From: Lentimicrobium sp.
GTDB lineage: Bacteria > Bacteroidota > Bacteroidia > Bacteroidales > Lentimicrobiaceae
Assembly: GCA_019429275.1 (NCBI GenBank)
Contig: JAHYJC010000009.1
Coordinates: 45,000 to 108,999 of the forward strand
Direction of reading: 5' to 3'
Length of the DNA stretch: 64,000 nt
A program made the translations under genes and the position numbers. The notes below the pieces were generated by a model that worked only from the letters and a program-made list of their open reading frames with translations, was not told the DNA's origin and ran no database searches. Of the stretch, positions 34,412 to 46,505 are shown one piece after another. Position 1 is the first letter of the stretch; every line of letters begins with the position of its first letter.

Positions 34412-37400
34412 ATGATAAAGTCCCGCTTAGCAATTTCATTTTTGCTTTTTATAGTTTTATTCAGCAGTCTTTCCGCGCAGCAAACCTCAGGCATCGCAGC
34501 AACCGGGCAGGAGGAAAATGCTGCGGTTGAGCTCTTTGCAAAAGAAAAATACGGAGCTACCAAAAATCTATACAGTCGTCTGGTTCCTGCCTCGGACCTG
34601 ATGATTTCTTTCGATACTGAAAAGGATTATTATATTTCAGCATCAGCAGCTGAATTACAACATGGTGATGCAGCGATTCTGCTTAAGGAATTCCTTGCAA
34701 AATATCCTGAAAATACCCGCATAAACCGCACCTGGCTGAGGCTTGGAAATTTGTATTTCAGAAACAACAACTTCATAAATGCACTTGAAGCATATAAAAA
34801 TGTTGACCATTTTGAGTTGAACAAGGAGGAAAATGCAGAGTTTACTTTTAAAAAAGGGTATGCTCATCTCAGAAAAAAAGAGATGAATGAAGCCCTTGAT
34901 GCTTTTATGCAAGTGAAAGATCAGCAAACCCGCTATACGGGCCCGGCTACCTATTATTATGCCCACATGATGTATGAAAACGGCCTGTATGAAACTGCAC
35001 TCCTTGATTTTGAGCGCATTCGTGATGATGAAACCTTTAAATCTGTGGTTCCCTATTATATCATTCAGATTTACTACATGCAGAGCCGGTATGATGAAAT
35101 GATGACTATGGCGCAACCTTATCTGAAAGGATCGCGCAACAAACGCACCAACGAAATACTCAGACTGGCAGCAGATGTGAGTTACAGGCAGGGTGATTAT
35201 CAGAAAGCCATCGACCTGATGGAAGAATACCGGAAAGTAAACCGTAACAAAGTAACCCGCGAAGAATCATACCTGTTGGGCTATTCCTATTACATTACCA
35301 AAGAATATAACAAAGCAATACCTGAATTTCAGTTGGTTACAGGGCCCGAGGATTCACTTTCACAGAATGCTTTTTATCACCTTGGTGATAGTTACCTGAA
35401 AACCAATCAAAAACAGTTTGCTTCAAATGCTTTTCTGTCGGCATGGAAAGTGCCTCAACGCACAGCAATAGCCGAAGACGCCCTGTTTAACTATGCAAAA
35501 CTTGCCATTGAACTTTCCTATAATCCATACAATGAGGCCATTAGGGCCATCCAGCAGTACCTCGGGGAATATCCCTCATCTCCACGTCGTGACGAGGCGT
35601 ATACCTATCTTGCCAATCTTTACCTGGTGACAAAAAACTATCGCGAAGCTCTGGAGACATTCGAAAATGTTAAGAAAAGAAATGCTCTTCAGAACGAAAT
35701 TTATCAGAAAATATCCTATTTCAGGGCACTTGAGCTTTTTGCCGACAATCAACATGCCGATGCCATTCCCTTATTTAAAAAATCGCTTGAAAATAAGGTT
35801 GATGCTTCAATAACCGACGGGGCTTCCTACTGGCTTGCTGAATCCTATTACCGATCCGGGCAATACAATCAGGCAGTTGATCAATACCGAAGTTTTGCAG
35901 GTTTGCCTTCAGCATCGGGTCATCCCAATTATTCAGTGGTTGCTTATAACCTGGGATATGCCAGGCTAAAGCAAAAGAATTATGCCGAAGCCCGGCAGGA
36001 ATTTGCCCGTTTTATACAATCGGCCCCTTCAGACGCCAAAATGCTGAATGATGCAAGAATAAGGCTGGGTGACAGCCATTTCATGCTCAAACAATACAAA
36101 GAGGCTATTGCTGCATACGATCAGGCTATAGGTGCCAGGGCTGCTGAAATGGATTATGCTCTGTTTCAGAAAGGACTTGCCACCGGTGTTTCGGGCGATA
36201 TGAGCGGAAAAGTCACTGCCATGCAACGCCTTGCTTCAGAATTTCCCAGATCGCAGTTTAATGATGATGCACGGTTCGAACTCGGACAGGCACAGTTTTC
36301 ACTTGGAAGAAATGCTGATGCCCTGCAGACCTTCCAGAAACTGGTTGCCGATCATCCGAACAGCAGTTTTGTAAAACGGGCACTGCTCAACACAGGATTG
36401 ATTCATTACAACACAAATCGCGAAACTCAAGCACTGGAAGTTTTAAAAAAAGTGGTCAACGACTATCCGGCATCACCAGAAGCCCGCGAAGGACTAGCCA
36501 TTATTCGCAATATCTATGTGGAAATGAACAAGGTAGATGCCTATGTACAATATGCTGCCGATATTCCGTTTGCCAATGTTTCGCAGGCTGAACAGGATTC
36601 ATTGACCTATCAGGCCATTGAAAATCGTTATATGGGTGGTGATTGTCAGCAAACACCCAACGATTTTGCCAGTTATCTTAACAAATTCCCCAATGGCATT
36701 TTCGCAGTAAATGCACATTTTTATAAAGCCGATTGTGACTCACGTGCCGGAAGATTTGATGAAGCTTTGGCCGGATACAGTTACATTATAGAAAAACCCC
36801 GCACACGATTTACCGAAAACGCAATTCTTAAAGCTGCTGATATTCTGTACGCCAGTAAAAAGTATCAGAATGCTTTAGCTATGTATGAGAAGCTTGAAGA
36901 AAATGCTGAAAGTTCTTCTAATCTACATCATGCCTATCTTGGCCAAACGAGGTGCAACTCAAAACTTGGCAATCATGGCATAGCCATACAACAAGCACAG
37001 CGATTGCTTTCCAGTGACAGGCTATCTCCCGATGTTGTGGCCGAAACAAATCTTGCAGTTGGAAATGCTGCCCTTGAGCTGAAAAGATATGATCTGGCAA
37101 CAAAATCATTTGATCAAGCCCTGAAACTGGCCAGGGGCGAAATGGCTGCAGAGGCGCTTTATGGACTTTCAATGGCAGCAGTTATGCAAAAAGATTACAA
37201 AGTTGCTGAAAAAAATATCTTCAAACTTTCGGGTGAATATGCCTCTTATGATTACTGGGTTGCCAAATCCTTTATACTTCTTGCTGATGTTTACATGGCC
37301 ACAGGAAATGAATTTCAGGCCAGGCAAACTTTGCAGAGTGTCATTGATAATTATGAAGGAGAAGATCTCAGGAAACTGGCATCAGAGAAACTCGAGCTCA

Positions 37401-37474
37401 TAAACCGAACAACTGCAACCCGACCAACGGCCGGGGCTGATTTTGATGATGAAGACGGTATAATGATCAGGTAA
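34412..37474 (+). CDS. Large envelope TPR protein
   Basis: A 1020-residue protein with a signal peptide (MIKSRLAISFLLFIVLFSSL, cleavage near LSAQQ) and tandem tetratricopeptide repeats over almost its whole length, e.g. ALEAYKNVDHFELNKEENAE, EALDAFMQVKDQ and YKEAIAAYDQAIGARAAEMD; about 20 or more units. The C-terminus is acidic (DFDDEDGIMIR). It is likely a periplasmic scaffold. It is followed after 25 nt by an outer-membrane barrel gene and then by gyrB, a conserved arrangement in Bacteroidales as I recall it. The two envelope proteins probably work together, but their function is not known. A weak -7-like box (TAACTTTA) lies at 34383-34390. Confidence 0.87.
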   Translation: MIKSRLAISFLLFIVLFSSLSAQQTSGIAATGQEENAAVELFAKEKYGATKNLYSRLVPASDLMISFDTEKDYYISASAAELQHGDAAILLKEFLAKYPENTRINRTWLRLGNLYFRNNNFINALEAYKNVDHFELNKEENAEFTFKKGYAHLRKKEMNEALDAFMQVKDQQTRYTGPATYYYAHMMYENGLYETALLDFERIRDDETFKSVVPYYIIQIYYMQSRYDEMMTMAQPYLKGSRNKRTNEILRLAADVSYRQGDYQKAIDLMEEYRKVNRNKVTREESYLLGYSYYITKEYNKAIPEFQLVTGPEDSLSQNAFYHLGDSYLKTNQKQFASNAFLSAWKVPQRTAIAEDALFNYAKLAIELSYNPYNEAIRAIQQYLGEYPSSPRRDEAYTYLANLYLVTKNYREALETFENVKKRNALQNEIYQKISYFRALELFADNQHADAIPLFKKSLENKVDASITDGASYWLAESYYRSGQYNQAVDQYRSFAGLPSASGHPNYSVVAYNLGYARLKQKNYAEARQEFARFIQSAPSDAKMLNDARIRLGDSHFMLKQYKEAIAAYDQAIGARAAEMDYALFQKGLATGVSGDMSGKVTAMQRLASEFPRSQFNDDARFELGQAQFSLGRNADALQTFQKLVADHPNSSFVKRALLNTGLIHYNTNRETQALEVLKKVVNDYPASPEAREGLAIIRNIYVEMNKVDAYVQYAADIPFANVSQAEQDSLTYQAIENRYMGGDCQQTPNDFASYLNKFPNGIFAVNAHFYKADCDSRAGRFDEALAGYSYIIEKPRTRFTENAILKAADILYASKKYQNALAMYEKLEENAESSSNLHHAYLGQTRCNSKLGNHGIAIQQAQRLLSSDRLSPDVVAETNLAVGNAALELKRYDLATKSFDQALKLARGEMAAEALYGLSMAAVMQKDYKVAEKNIFKLSGEYASYDYWVAKSFILLADVYMATGNEFQARQTLQSVIDNYEGEDLRKLASEKLELINRTTATRPTAGADFDDEDGIMIR

Positions 37475-37499
37475 TTAATGGCTTTAACAAATCTCAGGT

Positions 37500-39185
37500 A
37501 TGAATTTTAAACAATATAGGATAACTTTCAGGTCAATCTTCTTTTTATCAGGATTGATATTCCTGCCCACCTCGGTAACTTATGCACAGGGCTTAAACGA
37601 ACAGGTAACTGTTGTGGCGGCTTATGAGCCAACAATACCCGATGCAAATAAAATCGTAATCAATCCGGCCAAATCAGAAACCGATGTCAAATTACCGGTA
37701 ATGAACTATTCTGTAAGCCCTGTTCAGCTAAAGCCTGTCCTAACTCCCGAATCCATACCTGCAGTTAAACTGGTTGGCGAGCCACAGAAAAAACTTACCA
37801 GAAATTATGCACGTTTAGGCATGGGCAGCTATACTTCTCCATACGCTGAATTCTGGGCAAACACGCTTCGTTCCAAATCTTACGGAGTGGGTATGCACTT
37901 TAAGCATTTGTCATCTTCGGGCGAAATTAAAAATTATGCCATCAGTAAAAACAGCGTAAATCTGCTTGAAGCGCAGGGTCAGAAATTTTATGAAAATCAT
38001 ACCCTGAGTGCCGGAGCAGGATTCAGGCGCAATGTTGTTCATCATTACGGATTCAAACCTGCCGATTTCGATATTTTTCTTTCCGATGATGATCTTAAGC
38101 AAATATTTAACCGCTATAATGCTTCGGTTGGATTTGCTTCTCAATATGAGGATAAAGACAAGCTGAATCACAATTTCGGATTTGCTTTTACCAATGTTTC
38201 TGACGGGTTCGAAACCAGGGAGAACAACTTTGGTTTCAAGGGTAGTGCCGATAAACGCTTTGAGCTTTTAACGTTTACTGATTATCAGCAAATCGGCGTG
38301 GAAGCTGTTGTTTTATTCAGTGCTTACAATGACTCTACCCTGAAGCAGAACAATACCATTGTAAGTGTGCGGCCTTACATAGCTACTGAATTTGAGATGT
38401 ATACCTTCAGGCTCGGCATCGATCTTACATTTAAGATGGATACACTGTCAAAGGCTTACCTCTTTCCGTTTGCTGAGGCTCAGTTAAAGGTAATTAAAGA
38501 TGCGCTGACAGTTAAAGCCGGTATCACAGGGGGCTTAAAACGACATGGTTTCGATGAACTTTCCCAAATCAATCCGTTTGTGCAGTCGGTGCTTCCACTG
38601 CAATACACACGTGATAAATTTACCTTTTATGCCGAAGCCAGGGCAAGAGCAGGAAAGCACATCAACCTATCGGCTTCTTTCAGGGCCTCCTTCATAGAAA
38701 ATGCTCCTTTCTTTGTCAATGATTTTACAGCTATACCTTATAACAGATTCACCCTGGTTTACGATGATGCTGATCTGCTTGCTGCCAGGTTTGAGGCAGA
38801 GTTTCGCACGGCTGAAAAAATCAGAATAAAGGCTTATGCTGCAATCGAAAAATGGAACATGAAAAATGAAATGCATGCATGGCATAAACCCGCTTCAAAC
38901 CTCGGGTTTCAGGCATTCTACAATATGGGCGATAAACTGATTGTTTCGGCCCGGTTAAATCATTACAGCAAGCAATATGCCCGTTTGATGAATGAAGTTG
39001 GCACTGTGACGGTTGAGACCTTAAAAGCATACATCGATCCGGGACTTGGCGTGGAATATCGTTACACAAAATCTTTGTCAGCGTTTCTCAACCTCAATAA
39101 TCTGGCTGGAACCCGCAATTTTGCCTGGTACAACTATCCGGGTTATCGCTTCAATCTAATGGGAGGTGTGACCTACTCATTCTGA
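37500..39185 (+). CDS. Outer-membrane beta-barrel protein paired with the TPR protein
   Basis: A 561-residue protein with a signal peptide (cleavage near TYAQG), then a short periplasmic segment containing TVVAAYEPTIPDANKI and VKLVGEPQKKL, and a long beta-barrel region rich in alternating aromatic strands that ends GYRFNLMGGVTYSF, a typical C-terminal outer-membrane strand with terminal Phe. It resembles the Bacteroidota TonB-receptor-like barrels without a plug domain. Genetic linkage to the 1020-residue TPR protein (25 nt) suggests the barrel is its membrane partner. Confidence 0.82.
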   Translation: MNFKQYRITFRSIFFLSGLIFLPTSVTYAQGLNEQVTVVAAYEPTIPDANKIVINPAKSETDVKLPVMNYSVSPVQLKPVLTPESIPAVKLVGEPQKKLTRNYARLGMGSYTSPYAEFWANTLRSKSYGVGMHFKHLSSSGEIKNYAISKNSVNLLEAQGQKFYENHTLSAGAGFRRNVVHHYGFKPADFDIFLSDDDLKQIFNRYNASVGFASQYEDKDKLNHNFGFAFTNVSDGFETRENNFGFKGSADKRFELLTFTDYQQIGVEAVVLFSAYNDSTLKQNNTIVSVRPYIATEFEMYTFRLGIDLTFKMDTLSKAYLFPFAEAQLKVIKDALTVKAGITGGLKRHGFDELSQINPFVQSVLPLQYTRDKFTFYAEARARAGKHINLSASFRASFIENAPFFVNDFTAIPYNRFTLVYDDADLLAARFEAEFRTAEKIRIKAYAAIEKWNMKNEMHAWHKPASNLGFQAFYNMGDKLIVSARLNHYSKQYARLMNEVGTVTVETLKAYIDPGLGVEYRYTKSLSAFLNLNNLAGTRNFAWYNYPGYRFNLMGGVTYSF

Positions 39186-39314
39186 TTTTTTCTGTTTTTG
39201 ATATTGGCCCGAAAATGATGCATCAATGTGGTGATGTTCAGTATTGTTGGTCGCATAAAAACCGGGGGAAACCGGTTCTTGAAATCCGCACATTTTTTGT
39301 TGATAACTTACTGA

Positions 39315-41390
<2,076 letters not shown>

Positions 41391-41423
41391 AAGTTAACGT
41401 AAGTATTAATATTCAAGTAAAGG

Positions 41424-41457
41424 CTCCGGAGGATTGAAACCTTCCGGAGTTTTTTTA
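41424..41457 (+). terminator. Terminator downstream of gyrB
   Basis: CTCCGGA-GG and CCTTCCGGAG form a stem with one bulge around ATTGAAA, followed by TTTTTTT. It lies 34 nt after the gyrB stop. Confidence 0.85.
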
Positions 41458-41592
41458 TCAGAGCAATAATCTCCTATTGATTTCCGGAAATACTTCCTGT
41501 CTTTGAAATGCCGGGAGAAATCGGTATCCGGTCCCTTGGCATATATCTTGTTAAGCAGGCAAACAGATATTAACCCATCTGCTTTTATTAAA

Positions 41593-42075
41593 ATGAAAAT
41601 CAGGATAATTATTATTTCCATCTTCATGGTTTCTATGGCTGTAACTGCAAATGCTCAGAGTTATTCAACTGCAGTAGGAGCAAGGTTAGGCTTTTTTAAT
41701 GGCATCACCATTAAACATTTTGTCAATCCAACCAATGCAATAGAAGGTATTGCATCCTTTCGCTGGCAGGGCTTTGTACTTACCGGACTATATGAATGGC
41801 AGAAACCCATTAATGGCGCACCCGGGCTTGACTATTTTCTCGGATTTGGCGGCCACGTTGGCTTTTGGGATAACAGATATTATTATTGGAAGAACCTGAA
41901 TCGTGCCGATGGAAACTTCACAGTGGCAGGATTTGACTTTATTGCAGGACTGGAATACACTTTTAAAGAAGTTCCCTTCAATATCGGCCTCGACTGGAAA
42001 CCGGCATTTAACGTGATTGGTGATAATCACTGGTGGGGCGATGGCACTGCACTTTCAATACGATATACCTTTTAA
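41593..42075 (+). CDS. Small outer-membrane beta-barrel protein
   Basis: A 160-residue protein. Signal peptide: MKIRIIIISIFMVSMAVTAN, cleaved after NAQ. The mature part is glycine- and aromatic-rich with short amphipathic strands (STAVGARLGFFNGITIKHFV, then FDFIAGLEYTFKEVPFNIG) and ends with LSIRYTF, a Phe-terminated outer-membrane strand. It probably forms a small 8-stranded barrel. The in-frame ORF extends 30 codons further upstream, but the signal peptide fixes the start. Followed by a strong terminator; single-gene unit. Confidence 0.8.
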   Translation: MKIRIIIISIFMVSMAVTANAQSYSTAVGARLGFFNGITIKHFVNPTNAIEGIASFRWQGFVLTGLYEWQKPINGAPGLDYFLGFGGHVGFWDNRYYYWKNLNRADGNFTVAGFDFIAGLEYTFKEVPFNIGLDWKPAFNVIGDNHWWGDGTALSIRYTF

Positions 42076-42097
42076 GAATTTGATTATAAAACATTAG

Positions 42098-42135
42098 GCC
42101 TGACAGTCATTCAATGTCTGTCAGGCTTTTTTTTT
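42098..42135. terminator. Terminator between convergent genes
   Basis: GCCTGACAG (42098-42106) and CTGTCAGGC (42118-42126) make a perfect 9-bp stem, followed by nine T. It ends the barrel gene and, in reverse, possibly the convergent esterase gene. Confidence 0.9.
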
Positions 42136-42145
42136 CATGAAAATT

Positions 42146-42865
42146 CTAAAGTTTTTTTTGTTTGAGGAGCCAATCGTAAAGTTCCTGATTATCATAGGTT
42201 ACAGTCCAACTGTCATGGTTTGCATCAGGATAAATGGTAATTTTTGCATTTCCTCCAATATCCTGAAGTTGTTTGATCATTTTTGCTGCATCGGTTAACG
42301 GAACCACATCATCCATGGCACCGTGAAATGCCCATACCGGAAGATGTTTCAGTTCTTCAGCCCGATTTATGTGATTTCTGTCCAAAGGTCCGCAAACCGG
42401 TGCAATGGCAGCAAAATAATCAGGATATGCCACGGCAAGGTCCCAGGTTCCGCTTCCTCCCATGCTGAGGCCGGTAACATAAATTCTTTTTTCATCAGCT
42501 TTATAGCGTGAGGCAATATTGCGGATCAGAGCATAGAGCAACTCAGTGTCCCAATCCTGATTGTCAGGGCATTGGGGTGAAAGCACCATAAATGGGAAGT
42601 GGTGTCCCTGTGCAATCAGTTTTGGAGGTCCATGAACCTTCACCTTTTCAATCTCGTTTCCCCGTTCGCCTGAACCATGCAGAAAAACCAACATTGGCCA
42701 TGAGATATCTGCCTGTAAATCAAAATTTTCAGGTAGATAGAGGAGGTAGATCATGCTTGCTTCACGAATTATTTTTCCATTAAAATATCCTTCCTGTTGC
42801 ACTCCCTGTGCCGAAATCAGCGATGTTGACATGATAACCAGTATTACAATTATCAGATTTCTCAT
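42146..42865 (-). CDS. Secreted alpha/beta-hydrolase, esterase/depolymerase type
   Basis: A 239-residue secreted protein (signal peptide cleaved near LISAQG) of the esterase D/PHB-depolymerase/phospholipase group. Oxyanion and nucleophile motifs: MLVFLHGSGERGNE and VTGLSMGGSGTWDLA (Ser); the acid is in AFHGAMDDVVPL and the His in YPDANHDSWT. The family often releases acyl, feruloyl or acetyl groups from polysaccharides. The neighbouring porin, starch-binding esterase and amylase support a role in carbohydrate deacylation. It follows the porin gene by 24 nt in the same orientation. Confidence 0.85.
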   Translation of the reverse strand: MRNLIIVILVIMSTSLISAQGVQQEGYFNGKIIREASMIYLLYLPENFDLQADISWPMLVFLHGSGERGNEIEKVKVHGPPKLIAQGHHFPFMVLSPQCPDNQDWDTELLYALIRNIASRYKADEKRIYVTGLSMGGSGTWDLAVAYPDYFAAIAPVCGPLDRNHINRAEELKHLPVWAFHGAMDDVVPLTDAAKMIKQLQDIGGNAKITIYPDANHDSWTVTYDNQELYDWLLKQKKL

Positions 42866-42889
42866 AATTCTATATTTTGATTAAAATGA

Positions 42890-44869
42890 TCAGTCAAAGA
42901 AATTCCACGAAACTCCAAACCTCAAACCACGGTCAGGCATAGGATAGGAGGGTACCATCATGTAATTATAGCCCGACAGTCCACTATTCAGGTGTTTCAT
43001 TACCAGGAACATCCTGGCCCGTTTTACCCTGATGTTTATAAATCCGTCTATATAGGGGTAATTTCCGGCTTCAAACTGATTCTGAACATAGTATGACCTC
43101 AGGGCCGGCATCCAGGCATCGGCATAATAAGTGCTGTTGACCATGAGTGATAAACCTGTTTGCAGATACAGCGCTCTTTTGAAGAGATTAAGGCTATAAA
43201 AGGCCGAAACTCTTCCTGCCAGCGCAGGCAAATGAAGAATTTCAGTATTTGCCGAGTTTTGCCATACTGCAAATGCCTGTAAATCAAAATTTCCAAATTT
43301 TATTTCGGCTTGTCCGTAAAGTTGGTTTACAGCAAAAGAAGAGTTTGCACGGGCCGGCCTGATGTTCTCATCAAAATATACATATCCATCAAGATTATAA
43401 AAATTAAATCCGGTAGAAAAATATTTTTGGTGATACATAATTTTTCCAATCAGCAGCGTTTGTTGCCCAAAACTGTTTTCCCAGCTAAAGTGGTTGGAAT
43501 GGTGGTACTGGTAAATATAGTCAGGCTGCAGTGCATTTACACCCAATTCTGCTGACAGATTTCCCCATGATGTGGAATTGTCAAACCCAGGCAGTGTGAG
43601 CAGGGCAGAGATTCCTTTATCACCGTTGAAAGGAGCCCCGCTTGTAATCCATATCTTTCCTTCGGCTTTTGCCACACCAAACGCATTGGCCGCGAGGTAA
43701 CCAAAAGTAGTAACCCTGTTAAAGGTTCGTTTAATGGAATCGTTTTTATTTTCATTGAATCCATTTTTATAAGCTGTGAATGCATGCTCAAAGCCAAGCC
43801 TCAAAAGAATTGCTTTTCCGCTTCCTCTGGCCTTGCCAATACCCCCTTCGAAAACAAACTGATTGCTAAACTCATGATAAAAGATGGAATCAAAGGTCTT
43901 CAGTGAATCGATGTAGATATTGGGGTAATACCCCGAGGTTGGCCTGGTATCGGTATAAAGCAGTGCGTTGCGGGTATAAGTGAAGGTGTGTCTGAGAAAA
44001 TCACTTCTCTCAGGATTGAAAAAAATCCGGGCTGGAAGTTTATTTACAGCAATGCTGTCGGTGCGTGTAAGCGTAGTATCACTTTTTGAATTTTCTGTAT
44101 CTGGTTTTCCCGGATTCCGGCCAAAATAATAATATTGCCTGATAAAAGCACCACTCTCTTTTTGGAGGTTATCGGCCGCAGCCAGGTTGATGGCAATGCG
44201 GTTGCGTTCAGGTTCCATGTTCTGAGTGAAAAGAGAATCGTTGACAATGCCGCCATTCTCGCGCCATTTATACCTGTTGTTCCGGTAATTTGCCAACACT
44301 GCATAGCGTTCATTGTCCGAAATGAATTGTCCCTGAATCGCTACCGAAGAATTATCCGATTTCTGGCGATTATATTTTCCCAGGGAGTTGATGATCCGCA
44401 AATCGACTCCAATACTCAACCCACGGGCAAAATTCTGACTGTGAGTGACACTAAAAAGCTGCTCCTTGCCATCGCCAAATGAGTAGGCAACATTTGAAAA
44501 AGGGACTAAAGTCTGATAATACCTGATATTGTCATTCCTCAAAAGGTAATGATAAATGACCGAAGGGGCAAACCTGAACCCTTCTGGTGTGTCCGGATCA
44601 AAAATCAGGCTTTTATATGCCAGTCCTATATTTCCGTTTACAGCATTCAGCCTGTTGACATTTACCGCAGGATCATAAAACTGAAAACCGTCAAGCACCG
44701 TATCATTCATTTTTATGAGTACAGGTGCCGGCCATTTCTGATCAAGCGTAAGGTAACGGATTGTGGCAGTATCCGGCGAACGTTCATCATTCGCCTTGAC
44801 ATCCGGCTGTTGGCCATAGCCTGAGGTTATGAAGACAAAAAGTAAACCTATGACCGTTATGTTACGCAT
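42890..44869 (-). CDS. Putative porin, Porin_10 type
   Basis: A 659-residue outer-membrane protein. Signal peptide MRNITVIGLLFVFITSGYGQ. The mature protein consists of many short amphipathic strands with Tyr/Phe girdles (e.g. EIKFGNFDLQAFAVWQNSAN, NVAYSFGDGKEQLFSVTHSQ) and ends GLRFGVSWNFFD, typical of the large porin family of Bacteroidota. ATG at 44869 is preferred over the TTG two codons earlier. It is likely a substrate channel of unknown specificity. A good -7 box lies upstream (44892-44899). Confidence 0.85.
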   Translation of the reverse strand: MRNITVIGLLFVFITSGYGQQPDVKANDERSPDTATIRYLTLDQKWPAPVLIKMNDTVLDGFQFYDPAVNVNRLNAVNGNIGLAYKSLIFDPDTPEGFRFAPSVIYHYLLRNDNIRYYQTLVPFSNVAYSFGDGKEQLFSVTHSQNFARGLSIGVDLRIINSLGKYNRQKSDNSSVAIQGQFISDNERYAVLANYRNNRYKWRENGGIVNDSLFTQNMEPERNRIAINLAAADNLQKESGAFIRQYYYFGRNPGKPDTENSKSDTTLTRTDSIAVNKLPARIFFNPERSDFLRHTFTYTRNALLYTDTRPTSGYYPNIYIDSLKTFDSIFYHEFSNQFVFEGGIGKARGSGKAILLRLGFEHAFTAYKNGFNENKNDSIKRTFNRVTTFGYLAANAFGVAKAEGKIWITSGAPFNGDKGISALLTLPGFDNSTSWGNLSAELGVNALQPDYIYQYHHSNHFSWENSFGQQTLLIGKIMYHQKYFSTGFNFYNLDGYVYFDENIRPARANSSFAVNQLYGQAEIKFGNFDLQAFAVWQNSANTEILHLPALAGRVSAFYSLNLFKRALYLQTGLSLMVNSTYYADAWMPALRSYYVQNQFEAGNYPYIDGFINIRVKRARMFLVMKHLNSGLSGYNYMMVPSYPMPDRGLRFGVSWNFFD

Positions 44870-44891
44870 GAACAAAAATTAGTTGCAGGTG

Positions 44892-44899
44892 CAAAGATA
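44892..44899 (-). promoter_or_regulatory. -7 box of the porin gene
   Basis: On the minus strand the box reads TATCTTTG (TAnnTTTG), 22 nt upstream of the ATG at 44869. A -33 element is not obvious. Confidence 0.5.
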
Positions 44900-44974
44900 A
44901 AATTATGACTGATTTGTAACGTCAGTTGATCTGTTTTATTGGCAATAACGGGTATTAGAAACGAATAAGCTATT

Positions 44975-46381
44975 TTATTCATTTTTTAATAGTTTGCCCT
45001 GATATATGTTATCTTTTGTAACCAAAGTTATCAGGTAGATTCCGGGCTGTAATTTTGTGATATCAATAACAGGATTTGTAATTCCCGAAAGTTGGATCAC
45101 CTTTTGTCCGCTCATGTCGGTGATAAAAATTGTGTCATTCATACTCAGAGTCTGATCTTCAATTCTGAAGAACCTCCCTGCCGGGTTGGGATAAATTTTT
45201 ACAGGTATGGGCTGGCTTTTTTCCGCCACCGAAGCAGAACTATGGCCGAAAAGCCACAGAAAAGCTTCCCTGAAATTATTTCGCCAAAAGGCTTCATTGT
45301 GCTGGCCACCCTGTACAACTTTATTTTCAATTTCATCATACAAAAATCCGATTGAGAGCAGAGAATCACTCATCCTCAGCAGATTAGTAGTTACACCCTC
45401 TCCTTCAAGTGTTCCACATAGCTGGTAGAAACGCATATTTTCGCGCTTCGGGTTTTCGTGAGTAAAATTCCATACCTGGTCCGAAAACCAGTAAGAAGGT
45501 GAGAATATTCCGGATTTGCTGAAAATTTCCTGGTATTTCATTCCACCAAAGTGCGAGATCAATCCACCCAGCGAACTGCCCATAATTCCGGTGTTGTTTC
45601 TGTCGGCAAGTGTTCTGTAATTCTGATCAACGTAAGGTTTTAGCGTTTCAACGATAAATTGCATATAGGCTTCTCCATCGCCTCCTCCATACTGAGGGTT
45701 GGGCCAGGGCGTATATTCGCCTATGCGGTAGGTGCCACCATTTTCAATACCAATCACAATTGGAACAGGCTCCCCATCTGCAGCAAGATCATTGAGTGTT
45801 TCATCCACTTCCCATTCTCCGGCAAAAGCAGTCTGACTATCAAAGAGGTTCTGCCCGTCGTGCATGTAAAGCACTGGATATCGGTTTTGAGAAGTTTCGT
45901 ATCCCGGAGGCAGATAAATCCAGATTTTTCGGTTGCGGTTGAGCTGCGGCATGAAAAAACTTTCAGCCATAACCTGAACGTTGGCTGCAGCTGTGGAACC
46001 GCCACCGCTTCCTCCATCTGCCCACTTGTGTATGGTAACCTCAACATGCTGCCCGTTGCCAAAGCTAAAAGTCCGGTCTGAAATTTCTTCTCCGTTTGCA
46101 CCTTTTTCAACAGTTGCCCAGCTTCCACGGGTAAATTTAAATTTTATCAGTGTGCCTTCAGGCCTTTCCGGTAAGGTGATAAACCAGTTTCCATCATCAT
46201 TTTTCTGCATCACATATTCAGGCAGGCCAGGATTCCATCCGGTAAAATCTCCGGCTATGTAAAGGTTATCTTCAGCAGGCGTAGAAGAAGGAATAGAAAT
46301 TGCTGTAAAGGTTACCTGTGCTGCCGATGCCATGGTCATAATCAGAAGCAGTATCAATGAAGTCAATTTCTTTGCATTCAT
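44975..46381 (-). CDS. Secreted esterase with starch-binding-like domain and T9SS tail
   Basis: A 468-residue protein of three parts after a signal peptide (MNAKKLTSLILLLIMTMASA). Residues ~22-125: a CBM20/CBM48-like domain (FTAISIPSSTPAEDNLYIAG, DFTGWNPGLPEYVMQ) of the sort that binds alpha-glucans. Residues ~135-380: an esterase D/CE1-like hydrolase (WIYLPPGYETSQNRYPVLYM, nucleophile in GIMGSSLGGLISH, His in GGQHNEAFW). Residues ~392-468: a T9SS sorting domain (PNPAGRFFRI, then LQPGIYLITLVTKDNIYQGK). It is exported to the cell surface and probably deacylates polysaccharide. Next gene upstream is the divergent GH13 amylase. Confidence 0.85.
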   Translation of the reverse strand: MNAKKLTSLILLLIMTMASAAQVTFTAISIPSSTPAEDNLYIAGDFTGWNPGLPEYVMQKNDDGNWFITLPERPEGTLIKFKFTRGSWATVEKGANGEEISDRTFSFGNGQHVEVTIHKWADGGSGGGSTAAANVQVMAESFFMPQLNRNRKIWIYLPPGYETSQNRYPVLYMHDGQNLFDSQTAFAGEWEVDETLNDLAADGEPVPIVIGIENGGTYRIGEYTPWPNPQYGGGDGEAYMQFIVETLKPYVDQNYRTLADRNNTGIMGSSLGGLISHFGGMKYQEIFSKSGIFSPSYWFSDQVWNFTHENPKRENMRFYQLCGTLEGEGVTTNLLRMSDSLLSIGFLYDEIENKVVQGGQHNEAFWRNNFREAFLWLFGHSSASVAEKSQPIPVKIYPNPAGRFFRIEDQTLSMNDTIFITDMSGQKVIQLSGITNPVIDITKLQPGIYLITLVTKDNIYQGKLLKNE

Positions 46382-46468
46382 GTGCTTTATATTTAAGTTG
46401 TAAAGTTAAGTTTTTAACTGTTCTGAACCCGTTCATTTATCCGGAATCAACTGCTGGAATCTTTTTTC

Positions 46469-46476
46469 TATCTTTG
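46469..46476 (+). promoter_or_regulatory. -7 box of the GH13 gene
   Basis: TATCTTTG fits TAnnTTTG, 29 nt before the ATG at 46506; the -33 element is weak. Confidence 0.5.
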
Positions 46477-46505
46477 AGCTTGTATTATTCCCAAAGCCAG
46501 CAATC

